Source: Pseudomonas laurylsulfativorans
GTDB lineage: Bacteria; Pseudomonadota; Gammaproteobacteria; Pseudomonadales; Pseudomonadaceae
Length of the DNA stretch: 64,000 bases
Direction of reading: 5' to 3'
Assembly (NCBI RefSeq): GCF_002906155.1
Contig: NZ_MUJK01000009.1
Location: 155,354-219,353, forward strand
Every line of letters starts with the position of its first letter. Within the stretch, counting starts at the first letter, position 1. The notes below the pieces were generated by a model. That model made no database searches and was not told the DNA's origin. It was given only the letters and a program-made list of their open reading frames with translations. The position numbers and the translations under genes are program-made. Shown in pieces: positions 26,114 to 33,746 of the stretch.

Positions 26114-26311
26114 CGGGACCTCTTTTGGGGCGGAGCATGCGCAAGAAACAAGCGTTGATACCGGGAAAATGCAAAAACCAAACCAAGGCTCCGAAAAGAA
26201 GCGCGAAAGGCCTGAAACGGGCGTTTGACGCTCGTTTGCGTGGCGCTTTGCCAGCTTTCACGGGTAGTTTCGAACCAAAATGGGTTGGAATGTGAGTACG
26301 GTGCAAGCAAT

Positions 26312-26328
26312 TGCACCAATATAGTGCG
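26312..26328. promoter_or_regulatory. NtrC-binding-site-like sequence upstream of ntrBC
   Basis: TGCACCAATATAGTGCG matches the NtrC consensus TGCACC-N5-GGTGCA at about 14 of 17 positions. It overlaps a perfect GGTGCAA-N4-TTGCACC inverted repeat at 26300-26317. It lies about 200 bp before ntrB, in a gap (26114-26343) with no gene. NtrC sites near ntrB mediate autorepression in enteric bacteria. Confidence 0.6.
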
Positions 26329-26343
26329 CAAACCTGAACGAGG

Positions 26344-26964
26344 TTAGAAAAGTCGCAGGAAAGGATTTTTTTCTTCGGCGGGCTTGTCGCTGAGCGGGCA
26401 TTCCGGCCGTTTGCCGTAGTCTTCGAGGGCGCAGGGTTTGATCTGGCGCTTCTGGGCGAGGGACGTGCGCTGCATATGGAAAGGCTGGCTGGCGGTGCGT
26501 TCGACGATGCGCCCCTGTTCGTCGAGGATTTCCACGGACAGGGTATGGCTGCCCCGATCGATGTTGCTCAACGGGAACACCGGGCTCAGGCCAGGTTCGG
26601 CGGTGGGTTGGCCGTCGAGCAGCAGCCGGTAGCGGTGACCGGGTTGCAGGCCGGGTTCGTTGGTGGCGCTGACGATGACTTCGCCGGCGTTGTTGCGGAT
26701 GGTCGCGTCCGGCTCCGGCACCAGGATGCGCAGCAGGTCGTAGTGGAATACCGGTTGTTCTTCGGGCGTTGTTGCTGCAATCAGGGGCGCGGCCGTGATG
26801 GGGCGGGCAGACATTTGATTGCTCTTTGTCAGCGCTACACGCTTGGCGTTGCCGGATTTGGGCTGGTCGGTGAAACCCCGATTGCCCTGGGCGTCGACAT
26901 ACATGAAGACCTCTGCCGACGCGGGCAGGGCGATCAGGCCGGCGATCATTAGCCAGGCCTTCAA
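26344..26964 (-). CDS. DUF4124 domain protein (paralogue 1)
   Basis: This 206-residue exported protein has a signal peptide ending ALPASAEV. The N-terminal DUF4124 domain (VFMYVDAQGNRGFTDQP) is followed by an Ig-like beta region (YRLLLDGQPTAEPG, NIDRGSHTLSVEILDEQGR). The C-terminus has two cysteines (KPCALEDYGKRPECPL) that may pair. Function unknown. It overlaps its paralogue by four bases. Its place between glnA and ntrBC is widespread in Pseudomonas to my knowledge, but no link to nitrogen metabolism is visible. Confidence 0.85.
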   Translation of the reverse strand: MKAWLMIAGLIALPASAEVFMYVDAQGNRGFTDQPKSGNAKRVALTKSNQMSARPITAAPLIAATTPEEQPVFHYDLLRILVPEPDATIRNNAGEVIVSATNEPGLQPGHRYRLLLDGQPTAEPGLSPVFPLSNIDRGSHTLSVEILDEQGRIVERTASQPFHMQRTSLAQKRQIKPCALEDYGKRPECPLSDKPAEEKNPFLRLF

Positions 26965-27476
26965 GGCTTGTGCACCCGCTGTACAGTGAATGTCACCGCA
27001 GGGCTCTGCTGCACAACGTTTTCGCCATCGATCACTTGCACGGCGAGGCGGTGTTCGCCGCGATCGATGTTCACCAGTTGCAGGGTCGGCACGTTGCCTG
27101 GCTGGCCGTAGGGTTGGCCGTCCAGCAGCAGGCGCAGCAGGTGGGGACCTTGCAGGCGCGGCGTGATCAATACCGTTACGGTGAACGTGCCGTCGTTGGC
27201 GCGCAGGGCTTCGCTGGTGGGCAGGCCCGTCAGCTCCAGCACTTCATAGGTCGTGTGAGGCTGTTCATTACGAGTGGCTTTAGCCGTGGGTGCGGCTTCG
27301 CCGGGAGGCTGGCGTTCGATGCTGTTGAGCGGCGGCAAGTCGACCGGTTGGGCGCTGACGCCGTCAGGCGGTTGATTGCTGTAAGCGGTGGCACCGTTGG
27401 CGTCTGTGTACTTGTAGATCTGCGCCGTGGCGGGCAGGGCGATCAGCAGCAGGATGAAGAGAAAACCACGACCCAT
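26961..27476 (-). CDS. DUF4124 domain protein (paralogue 2)
   Basis: This 171-residue exported protein has a signal peptide (FLFILLLIALPATA), a DUF4124 domain (IYKYTDANGATAYSNQPPDG) and a C-terminal Ig-like block LLLDGQPYGQPG ... NIDRGEHRLAVQVIDGENVV that parallels the neighbour gene. The two probably arose by tandem duplication. Its stop overlaps the start of paralogue 1 (ATGA). Role unknown. Confidence 0.85.
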   Translation of the reverse strand: MGRGFLFILLLIALPATAQIYKYTDANGATAYSNQPPDGVSAQPVDLPPLNSIERQPPGEAAPTAKATRNEQPHTTYEVLELTGLPTSEALRANDGTFTVTVLITPRLQGPHLLRLLLDGQPYGQPGNVPTLQLVNIDRGEHRLAVQVIDGENVVQQSPAVTFTVQRVHKP

Positions 27477-27622
27477 GGAATCGACCGGAAGCGAAAATGT
27501 TGGGTTGCAGCATAGGTCAGGCTTGGCGGTTATCCCAAGTCGTTAACATTTGGTTTTCTTTTCCGAGATATTCCAAACGCCATAAAACCCACAGGCTCCA
27601 TCGCCAATCATGGAATTGTGGG

Positions 27623-27659
27623 CAAAAAAAAGGCCTCCCGAGAAGGAGGCCTCTTTTTG
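27623..27659 (-). terminator. Rho-independent terminator of glnA
   Basis: AGGCCTCC and GGAGGCCT form an eight-base perfect stem (loop CGAGAA). On the minus strand it ends in a long T-run. It lies 29 bases after the glnA stop. Confidence 0.9.
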
Positions 27660-27687
27660 TCACGCCGCGTGCCGCGGCGCTACCGGA

Positions 27688-29094
27688 TTAGCAGCTGTAG
27701 TACAGCTCGTATTCCAGTGGGTGTACGAAGGTACGTACCTTGATTTCTTCTTCGCTTTTCAGGGCGATGTAAGCGTCGATGAAGTCGTCGCTGAAAACGC
27801 CGCCTTTGGTCAGGAACGCACGACCTTTGTCCAGCTCTTCCAGGGCTTCTTTCAGGCTGCCGCAAACTTGTGGGATCTCTTTGGCCTCTTCAGGCGGCAG
27901 GTCGTACAGGTTTTTGTCAGCAGCGTCGCCAGGGTGGATCTTGTTCTGGATGCCGTCCAGGCCAGCCATCAACAGTGCGGCGAAGCACAGGTACGGGTTG
28001 GCAGCCGGATCCGGGAAGCGTGCTTCGATACGGCGGGCTTTCGGGCTCGACACGTAAGGAATACGGATCGAAGCGGAACGGTTGCGAGCCGAGTAGGCCA
28101 GCATCACTGGAGCTTCGAAGCCTGGAACCAGACGCTTGTAGGAGTTGGTGGCCGGGTTGGTGAAGCCGTTCAGGGCCTTACCGTGCTTGATGATGCCGCC
28201 GATGAAGTACAGGGCGGTGTCGGACAGGCCGGCATAGCCTTCGCCAGCGAAGGTGTTCTTGCCATCTTTCCAGATGGACATGTGCACGTGCATACCCGAG
28301 CCGTTGTCGCCGTACAGAGGCTTAGGCATGAAGGTCGCGGTGCGGCCGTAGGCATCGGCTACGTTGTGCACAACGTATTTCAGGGTTTGGGTTTCGTCGG
28401 CTTTCTTCACCAGGGTGTTGAACTTGACGCCGATTTCGTTCTGGCCGGCAGTTGCCACTTCGTGGTGGTGAACTTCGACGGTCAGGCCCATTTCTTCCAG
28501 TGCGTTGCACATGGAGGTACGGATTTCGTGGTCGTGGTCGAACGGTGGAACCGGGAAGTAGCCGCCTTTGACGCCTGGACGGTGGCCTTTGTTGCCGCCT
28601 TCCACGTCCTGGTCGGACATCCACGAACCTTGTTCGGAGTAGATCTTGAACATGGAGCCGGAAATGTCGGACTTGAACTTCACTTGGTCAAAGATGAAGA
28701 ACTCTGGCTCTGGACCGGCGTATACGGTGTCGCCGATAGCGGTGGCTTTCAGGTGCTCTTCAGCGCGCTTGGCGATCGCACGTGGGTCGCGGTCGTAGCC
28801 TTGCATGCTCGAAGGTTCGATGATGTCGCAGACCAGGATCAGGGTCGGCTCTTCGGTGAACGGGTCCAGAACAGCGGTGGAGTCGTCCGGCATCAGGATC
28901 ATGTCGGAGGCTTCGATGCCTTTCCAGCCAGCGATGGAGGAACCGTCGAACATTTTGCCGACTTCGAAGAAGTCGTCATCCAGCGCATCGCGAGCCGGCA
29001 TGGTCACGTGGTGCTGAGTGCCTTTGGTGTCCGTGAAGCGCAGATCAATCCACTTGACGTCATGATCTTTGATGAGTTGAACCGACTTCGACAT
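27688..29094 (-). CDS. glnA: Glutamine synthetase type I
   Basis: GlnA makes glutamine from glutamate, ammonia and ATP. The 468 residues match the GSI-beta type: FTDTKGTQHHV, VGKMFDGSSIAGWKGI, the ATP site KPLYGDNGSGMHVHMSIWKD, and the adenylylation loop NLYDLPPEEAKE with its Tyr near residue 398. It is therefore expected to be controlled by GlnE adenylylation. A sigma-54 promoter lies about 86 bp upstream, and ntrBC follow downstream in the same orientation, separated by a terminator and two DUF4124 genes. Confidence 0.98.
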   Translation of the reverse strand: MSKSVQLIKDHDVKWIDLRFTDTKGTQHHVTMPARDALDDDFFEVGKMFDGSSIAGWKGIEASDMILMPDDSTAVLDPFTEEPTLILVCDIIEPSSMQGYDRDPRAIAKRAEEHLKATAIGDTVYAGPEPEFFIFDQVKFKSDISGSMFKIYSEQGSWMSDQDVEGGNKGHRPGVKGGYFPVPPFDHDHEIRTSMCNALEEMGLTVEVHHHEVATAGQNEIGVKFNTLVKKADETQTLKYVVHNVADAYGRTATFMPKPLYGDNGSGMHVHMSIWKDGKNTFAGEGYAGLSDTALYFIGGIIKHGKALNGFTNPATNSYKRLVPGFEAPVMLAYSARNRSASIRIPYVSSPKARRIEARFPDPAANPYLCFAALLMAGLDGIQNKIHPGDAADKNLYDLPPEEAKEIPQVCGSLKEALEELDKGRAFLTKGGVFSDDFIDAYIALKSEEEIKVRTFVHPLEYELYYSC

Positions 29095-29190
29095 AGTGTC
29101 CTCCGGGTGGCTTCGGGCTAGTAGTGGATGCCCTTAAATGTGGGTGATGCCGGCGCGAATACTCTGCCAAGGCAACCTGCCTCACAAGGG

Positions 29191-29206
29191 AGCAAATTGC
29201 ATGCCA
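29191..29206 (-). promoter_or_regulatory. Sigma-54 (-24/-12) promoter of glnA
   Basis: On the minus strand TGGCATGCAATTTGCT matches the consensus TGGCACG-N4-TTGCW at all but one defined position. GG and GC are ten bases apart. The predicted start is near 29180, giving a leader of about 86 nt. This is the expected NtrC-driven promoter under nitrogen limitation. Confidence 0.8.
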
Positions 29207-29309
29207 GTGCCCCAGCATGGGTTTTTTGCCCCAAAAACACGCTTGCGGGGGTGTTTTGCGCTTTAAAGCAGAAAATCTCGCCCTGTAATGTGGCGTTGGT
29301 TTCAATAAA

Positions 29310-29326
29310 TGACCCGTTTTGGTGCG
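29310..29326. promoter_or_regulatory. Candidate NtrC site upstream of glnA
   Basis: Minus strand CGCACCAAAACGGGTCA matches TGCACCAAAATGGTGCA at about 13 of 17 positions, with one half-site better than the other. Its centre is about 138 bp upstream of the predicted start, close to the -140 site of E. coli glnAp2. Confidence 0.45.
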
Positions 29327-29351
29327 CGCAAAACCTTCTGCACATTAACTG

Positions 29352-29380
29352 GTTAAACCTTGAGCAATTTCCGCTATAAT
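29352..29380 (+). promoter_or_regulatory. Possible sigma-70 promoter of thiI
   Basis: A consensus TATAAT lies at 29375-29380. GTTAAA lies 17 bases upstream as a weak -35. The start would fall about 36 bp before the thiI ATG. It lies in the 328-bp glnA-thiI gap, which otherwise holds the glnA regulatory sites. Confidence 0.5.
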
Positions 29381-29422
29381 CCGCGCCCCCCTTTTTCGGC
29401 AGGCCCTGCGCGCGCTGTTTCC

Positions 29423-30877
29423 ATGAAATTAATCGTAAAAGTCTTCCCCGAGATCACCATCAAGAGCCGCCCGGTACGGATGCGTTTCATCCGCCAATTG
29501 GCCAAGAACATCCGTGCCGTGCTCCGCGATCTGGACCCGGCTGTGGTGGTGAATGGCGTGTGGGACAACCTCGAGCTGGAAACCCGCGTCAGCGACCCCA
29601 AGGCGTTGAAGGAGATGGGCGAGCGCCTGAGCTGCATGCCGGGCATCGCGCATTTCCTGCAGATCGACGAATACCCGCTGGGCGATTTCGACGACATCGT
29701 TGAAAAGTGCAAGCAGCACTACGGCGATGCACTGGCCGGCAAGATCTTTTCGGTGCGCTGCAAGCGCGCCGGCAAGCACCCATTCAGCTCGATAGATATC
29801 GAAAAATATGTCGGTAGCCAGTTGCGCCGTCAGTGTGGTGCCGCCGGGATCGACCTGAAAAAGCCTGAAATCGAAGTCCGGATCGAAGTTCGCGACCAAC
29901 GGTTGTTCGTGATCCATAGCCAGCACAACGGCATCGGCGGATATCCGCTGGGCGCCCTGGAGCAGACGCTGGTGCTGATGTCCGGCGGCTTCGATTCCAC
30001 CGTGGCGGCCTACCAGATCATGCGCCGCGGCCTGATGGCGCATTTCTGCTTCTTCAATCTGGGCGGACGCGCCCACGAACTGGGCGTCATGGAAGTCGCG
30101 CATTTCATCTGGAAGAAGTACGGCAGCTCCCAACGCGTGCTATTTGTCAGTGTGCCGTTCGAGGAAGTGCTCGGCGAAATTCTCGGCAAAGTCGATAACA
30201 GTCATATGGGCGTAGTATTGAAGCGTATGATGTTGCGCGCTTCGTCCCAAATTGCCGATCGACTGCACATCGAGGCACTGGTTACCGGTGAGGCGATCTC
30301 CCAGGTGTCGAGCCAGACCTTGCCGAATCTGTCGGTGATTGATTGCGTGACCGACAAGCTGGTCCTGCGTCCGCTGATCGCCAGCCACAAACAGGACATC
30401 ATCGACACGGCCATCGAGATCGGCACCGCCGATTTCGCCCGGCACATGCCGGAGTACTGCGGAGTCATCTCGGTCAATCCGAAGACCGCGGCCAAGCGCT
30501 ACCGCGTCGAGCACGAAGAGAAAGAATTCGACATGGCGGTCCTCGAGCGTGCGCTCGAAAACGCCAAGCTGGTGCCGATCGATCGTGTGATCGACGAATT
30601 GGGCCAGGACTTGCAGATTGAAGAAGTCAGCGAAGCGCTGGCCGGTCAGATCGTCATCGACATCCGTCACCCGGATGCCGCTGAAGATGACCCGCTGGAC
30701 CTTGCTGGCATCGAGGTACAAACGATGCCGTTTTATGCAGTGAACGCTCGTTTCAAGGAACTGGACCCTACTCGCCAGTACCTGCTGTATTGCGACAAAG
30801 GCGTGATGAGTCGCCTGCATGCCCACCATTTGCTCAGTGAGGGGCATGCCAATGTGCGCGTTTATCGACCGAGCTAA
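29423..30877 (+). CDS. thiI: tRNA uracil 4-sulfurtransferase ThiI
   Basis: ThiI makes 4-thiouridine at tRNA position 8 and supplies sulfur for the thiamine thiazole. The 484 residues hold an N-terminal ferredoxin-like plus THUMP domain, the PP-loop ATPase motif LMSGGFDSTVAAYQIMRRG, and a C-terminal rhodanese domain with the persulfide Cys at about residue 457 (LLYCDKGVMSR). ATG at 29423 gives the family N-terminus MKLIVKVFPEITIKSR; the longer frame from 29360 covers the promoter. It is divergent from glnA. Confidence 0.96.
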   Translation: MKLIVKVFPEITIKSRPVRMRFIRQLAKNIRAVLRDLDPAVVVNGVWDNLELETRVSDPKALKEMGERLSCMPGIAHFLQIDEYPLGDFDDIVEKCKQHYGDALAGKIFSVRCKRAGKHPFSSIDIEKYVGSQLRRQCGAAGIDLKKPEIEVRIEVRDQRLFVIHSQHNGIGGYPLGALEQTLVLMSGGFDSTVAAYQIMRRGLMAHFCFFNLGGRAHELGVMEVAHFIWKKYGSSQRVLFVSVPFEEVLGEILGKVDNSHMGVVLKRMMLRASSQIADRLHIEALVTGEAISQVSSQTLPNLSVIDCVTDKLVLRPLIASHKQDIIDTAIEIGTADFARHMPEYCGVISVNPKTAAKRYRVEHEEKEFDMAVLERALENAKLVPIDRVIDELGQDLQIEEVSEALAGQIVIDIRHPDAAEDDPLDLAGIEVQTMPFYAVNARFKELDPTRQYLLYCDKGVMSRLHAHHLLSEGHANVRVYRPS

Positions 30878-31016
30878 GTGCCCGGGGCTGTTTGCCTGTG
30901 GCCTGCGTCACCGGCCCCCCGATGCCACCGTCAAGCTGTAACGGCTTTCACGGACGCTACTGTTAATCGCTGCCAAGACTTGTCAGCACACCGAATCCTC
31001 TGATCGAGATACACAA

Positions 31017-32837
31017 GTGATCGAAAATCTACGCAACATCGCCATCATTGCCCACGTTGACCATGGTAAGACCACCCTGGTAGACAAACTCCTGCGTCAA
31101 TCCGGCACCCTGGAGCGCAACGAGCTCAACGACGAGCGCGTGATGGACTCCAACGACCAGGAAAAAGAGCGCGGTATTACCATTCTGGCGAAAAACACCG
31201 CCATCAACTGGAACGGCTACCACATCAACATCGTGGACACCCCGGGCCACGCCGACTTCGGCGGCGAAGTTGAACGCGTAATGTCGATGGTGGACTCCGT
31301 TCTGCTGCTGGTTGACGCTCAAGACGGCCCTATGCCGCAAACCCGTTTCGTGACCAAGAAGGCTTTCGAAGCCGGCCTGCGTCCAATCGTGTGCATCAAC
31401 AAGGTTGACCGTCCAGGCGCGCGTCCGGACTGGGTTCTGGACCAGATCTTCGACCTGTTCGACAACCTGGGTGCTACCGAAGAACAGCTGGACTTCAAAG
31501 TCGTCTACGCCTCGGCCCTGAACGGTATTGCCGGTCTGGACCACACCGAAATGGCTGAAGACATGACCCCGCTGTACCAGTCGATCGTCGACAACGTACC
31601 GGCGCCAGCTGTTGACCGTGACGGTCCGTTCCAGATGCAGATCTCCGCACTGGACTACAACAGCTTCCTGGGTGTTATCGGTGTTGGCCGTATCGCTCGT
31701 GGTCGCGTCAAGCCGAACACCCCGGTTGTCGCTATCGGCGCCGACGGCAAGAAGCGCAACGGTCGTATCCTGAAGCTGATGGGTCACCACGGTCTGCACC
31801 GTGTAGACGTTGAAGAAGCTGCTGCAGGCGACATCGTGTGCATCAGCGGTATGGACTCGCTGTTCATCTCCGACACCCTGTGCCACCCGGACACGGTCGA
31901 AGCGATGAAGCCGCTGACCGTTGACGAGCCAACCGTTTCCATGACCTTCCAGGTAAACGACTCGCCATTCTGCGGTAAAGAAGGCAAGTTCGTGACTTCC
32001 CGTAACATCAAGGAACGTCTGGACAAAGAGCTGCTGTACAACGTTGCACTGCGCGTTGAAGAAGGCGACTCGGCTGACAAGTTCAAGGTTTCCGGCCGTG
32101 GCGAACTGCACCTCTCGGTACTGATCGAAACCATGCGTCGCGAAGGCTTCGAAATGGCTGTAGGCCGTCCAGAAGTGATCATCCGTCTGGTTGACGGCGT
32201 GAAGCACGAACCGTTCGAAAACGTCACCATCGACCTGCCGGAAGAATCCCAGGGCAAGGTGATGGAAGAGATGGGCCTGCGTAAGGGCGACCTGACCAAC
32301 ATGGTGCCGGATGGCAAGGGCCGTGTTCGTCTGGAATACAACATCCCTGCTCGTGGTCTGATCGGTTTCCGTAACCAGTTCCTGACCCTGACCAACGGTG
32401 CTGGCATCCTGACCTCGATCTTCGACCGTTACGACGTGATGAAGTCCGGCGACATGTCCGGCCGTCAGAACGGCGTTCTGGTTTCGGTTGAAACCGGCAA
32501 GGCTCTGACCTACTCCCTGGAAACCCTGCAGGCGCGTGGCAAGCTGTTCGTAGAACACGGTCAGGAAATCTACAACGGTCAGATCGTTGGTCTGAACAGC
32601 CGTGACAACGACCTGGGCGTTAACCCTACCAAGGGCAAGAAGCTCGACAACATGCGTGCTTCGGGTAAAGACGAAACCATCGCCCTGGTTCCACCTGTTC
32701 GCTTCACCCTGGAACAGGCTCTGGAATTCATCCAGGACGACGAGCTGTGCGAAGTAACGCCTAAGTCCATCCGTCTTCGCAAGAAGATCCTGGACGAAAG
32801 CGAGCGTACCCGCGCTGCCAAGAAAGCCAAGGCATAA
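31017..32837 (+). CDS. typA: Ribosome-dependent GTPase TypA/BipA
   Basis: This 606-residue translational GTPase of the EF-G family aids 50S assembly and stress adaptation. Motifs are G1 AHVDHGKTTL, switch II VDTPGHADFGGEV, and G4 NKVDRP; the C-terminal TypA-specific domain includes PARGLIGFRNQFLT. It starts with GTG at 31017, the only start that preserves the family N-terminus IENLRNIAIIAHVDHGK. The ribosome site (GAGAT) is weak. It is probably a single-gene unit ending at the terminator just downstream. Confidence 0.97.
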   Translation: MIENLRNIAIIAHVDHGKTTLVDKLLRQSGTLERNELNDERVMDSNDQEKERGITILAKNTAINWNGYHINIVDTPGHADFGGEVERVMSMVDSVLLLVDAQDGPMPQTRFVTKKAFEAGLRPIVCINKVDRPGARPDWVLDQIFDLFDNLGATEEQLDFKVVYASALNGIAGLDHTEMAEDMTPLYQSIVDNVPAPAVDRDGPFQMQISALDYNSFLGVIGVGRIARGRVKPNTPVVAIGADGKKRNGRILKLMGHHGLHRVDVEEAAAGDIVCISGMDSLFISDTLCHPDTVEAMKPLTVDEPTVSMTFQVNDSPFCGKEGKFVTSRNIKERLDKELLYNVALRVEEGDSADKFKVSGRGELHLSVLIETMRREGFEMAVGRPEVIIRLVDGVKHEPFENVTIDLPEESQGKVMEEMGLRKGDLTNMVPDGKGRVRLEYNIPARGLIGFRNQFLTLTNGAGILTSIFDRYDVMKSGDMSGRQNGVLVSVETGKALTYSLETLQARGKLFVEHGQEIYNGQIVGLNSRDNDLGVNPTKGKKLDNMRASGKDETIALVPPVRFTLEQALEFIQDDELCEVTPKSIRLRKKILDESERTRAAKKAKA

Positions 32838-32855
32838 GATTTAGCCTGGCTTAAC

Positions 32856-32891
32856 GAAAACGCCCCCGGTCGAAAGGCCAGGGGCGTTTTT
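32856..32891 (+). terminator. Rho-independent terminator of typA
   Basis: AAAACGCCCC and GGGGCGTTTT flank a loop with its own small stem. A T-run follows on the plus strand, 19 bases after the stop. Confidence 0.88.
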
Positions 32892-32927
32892 GTTTGTCTG
32901 GGATTTGTGCGGTGTTTGTGCCGGCCC

Positions 32928-33020
32928 CATCGCCGGCAAGCCGGCTCCTACAGGGTTTAGAGGCGTACATAAAATCTGCGTACGACAACAATCACTGTAG
33001 GAGCTGGCTTGCCAGCGATG
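32928..33020. repeat. REP pair, GGCTTGCC type
   Basis: The inverted cores ATCGCCGGCAAGCCGGCTCC and TGTAGGAGCTGGCTTGCCAG are separated by about 45 bp, between the convergent typA and YkgJ-type genes. Confidence 0.9.
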
Positions 33021-33052
33021 AGGCCGTTCAGCCGCCGCAAATTACAGGGGTA

Positions 33053-33490
33053 TCAGAACCGCTCGATCGACCGCGAACTCCGCTCACGCTCGACTTCCTT
33101 CGGCTTGTACGCGCAATACCCTGGCCGCGGGCCGATTTTCGGGTGGTTGCGGCAAGTATCCGGGCGCTTTTCATAAATAGTGCACAGACGGCTCTTACGA
33201 TCCAGGTAGTAGCAATCGTTGTTGCTCATGCGCTGGAGGGTGAAGATTCCTGACTTCTGGTTGAAGCGCTCGACCAAACCTTCCTTTTGCAGGCGTTTGG
33301 CGATGTTCTTCGGCGGATCGCCCAGTTCGAATTCGTCGACCACACCGATACGCACCAAATCCTTGATCTTGACCTCGACCGGCAAGGTGCAGCAGCTGGA
33401 CATGCACGAGCCGCACATCGGGGCAGAATACTTGGCCCAGGTATCGAGGCGGTCGATCTCTGCGGCAGCGATCAGGTTCGGCTTCATCAT
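33053..33490 (-). CDS. YkgJ family cysteine cluster protein
   Basis: This 145-residue protein has an N-terminal cysteine cluster CGSCMSSCC (residues 26-34) and later cysteines in DCYYLDRKSRLC and CRNHPKIGP. This is the pattern of the CxxCxxCC (YkgJ) family, thought to bind zinc or an Fe-S cluster. Function is not established. It is divergent from glgP, with 256 bp between them that hold no recognised gene. Confidence 0.85.
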   Translation of the reverse strand: MMKPNLIAAAEIDRLDTWAKYSAPMCGSCMSSCCTLPVEVKIKDLVRIGVVDEFELGDPPKNIAKRLQKEGLVERFNQKSGIFTLQRMSNNDCYYLDRKSRLCTIYEKRPDTCRNHPKIGPRPGYCAYKPKEVERERSSRSIERF

Positions 33491-33746
33491 CGTTTGTTAC
33501 CAGCGTGTGCATCAGGGCGCGCGATCATACCGGGACTGGTGGATTTTTGAACAACCTTTCGCCAGTTTTTTTCGCAAACGGTGCAAACAACCGGAAAATC
33601 GGCACGAGCCCTGCATTCATTCAGGCACATGACAACGCAAAGTCGATCCAGCACGTCTTCAAGGGAAAAACTGCCGAACCAGAGCCTCTACCGCCTGTCA
33701 GACCGTCTAGGCTCAGACAACTCCAAGCTCGCTCGAGGTCCTATCG

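Noticed and set aside
31029..32558. Minus-strand frame (509 codons) opposite typA
   Set aside because: Antisense to a conserved GTPase; no motif found.
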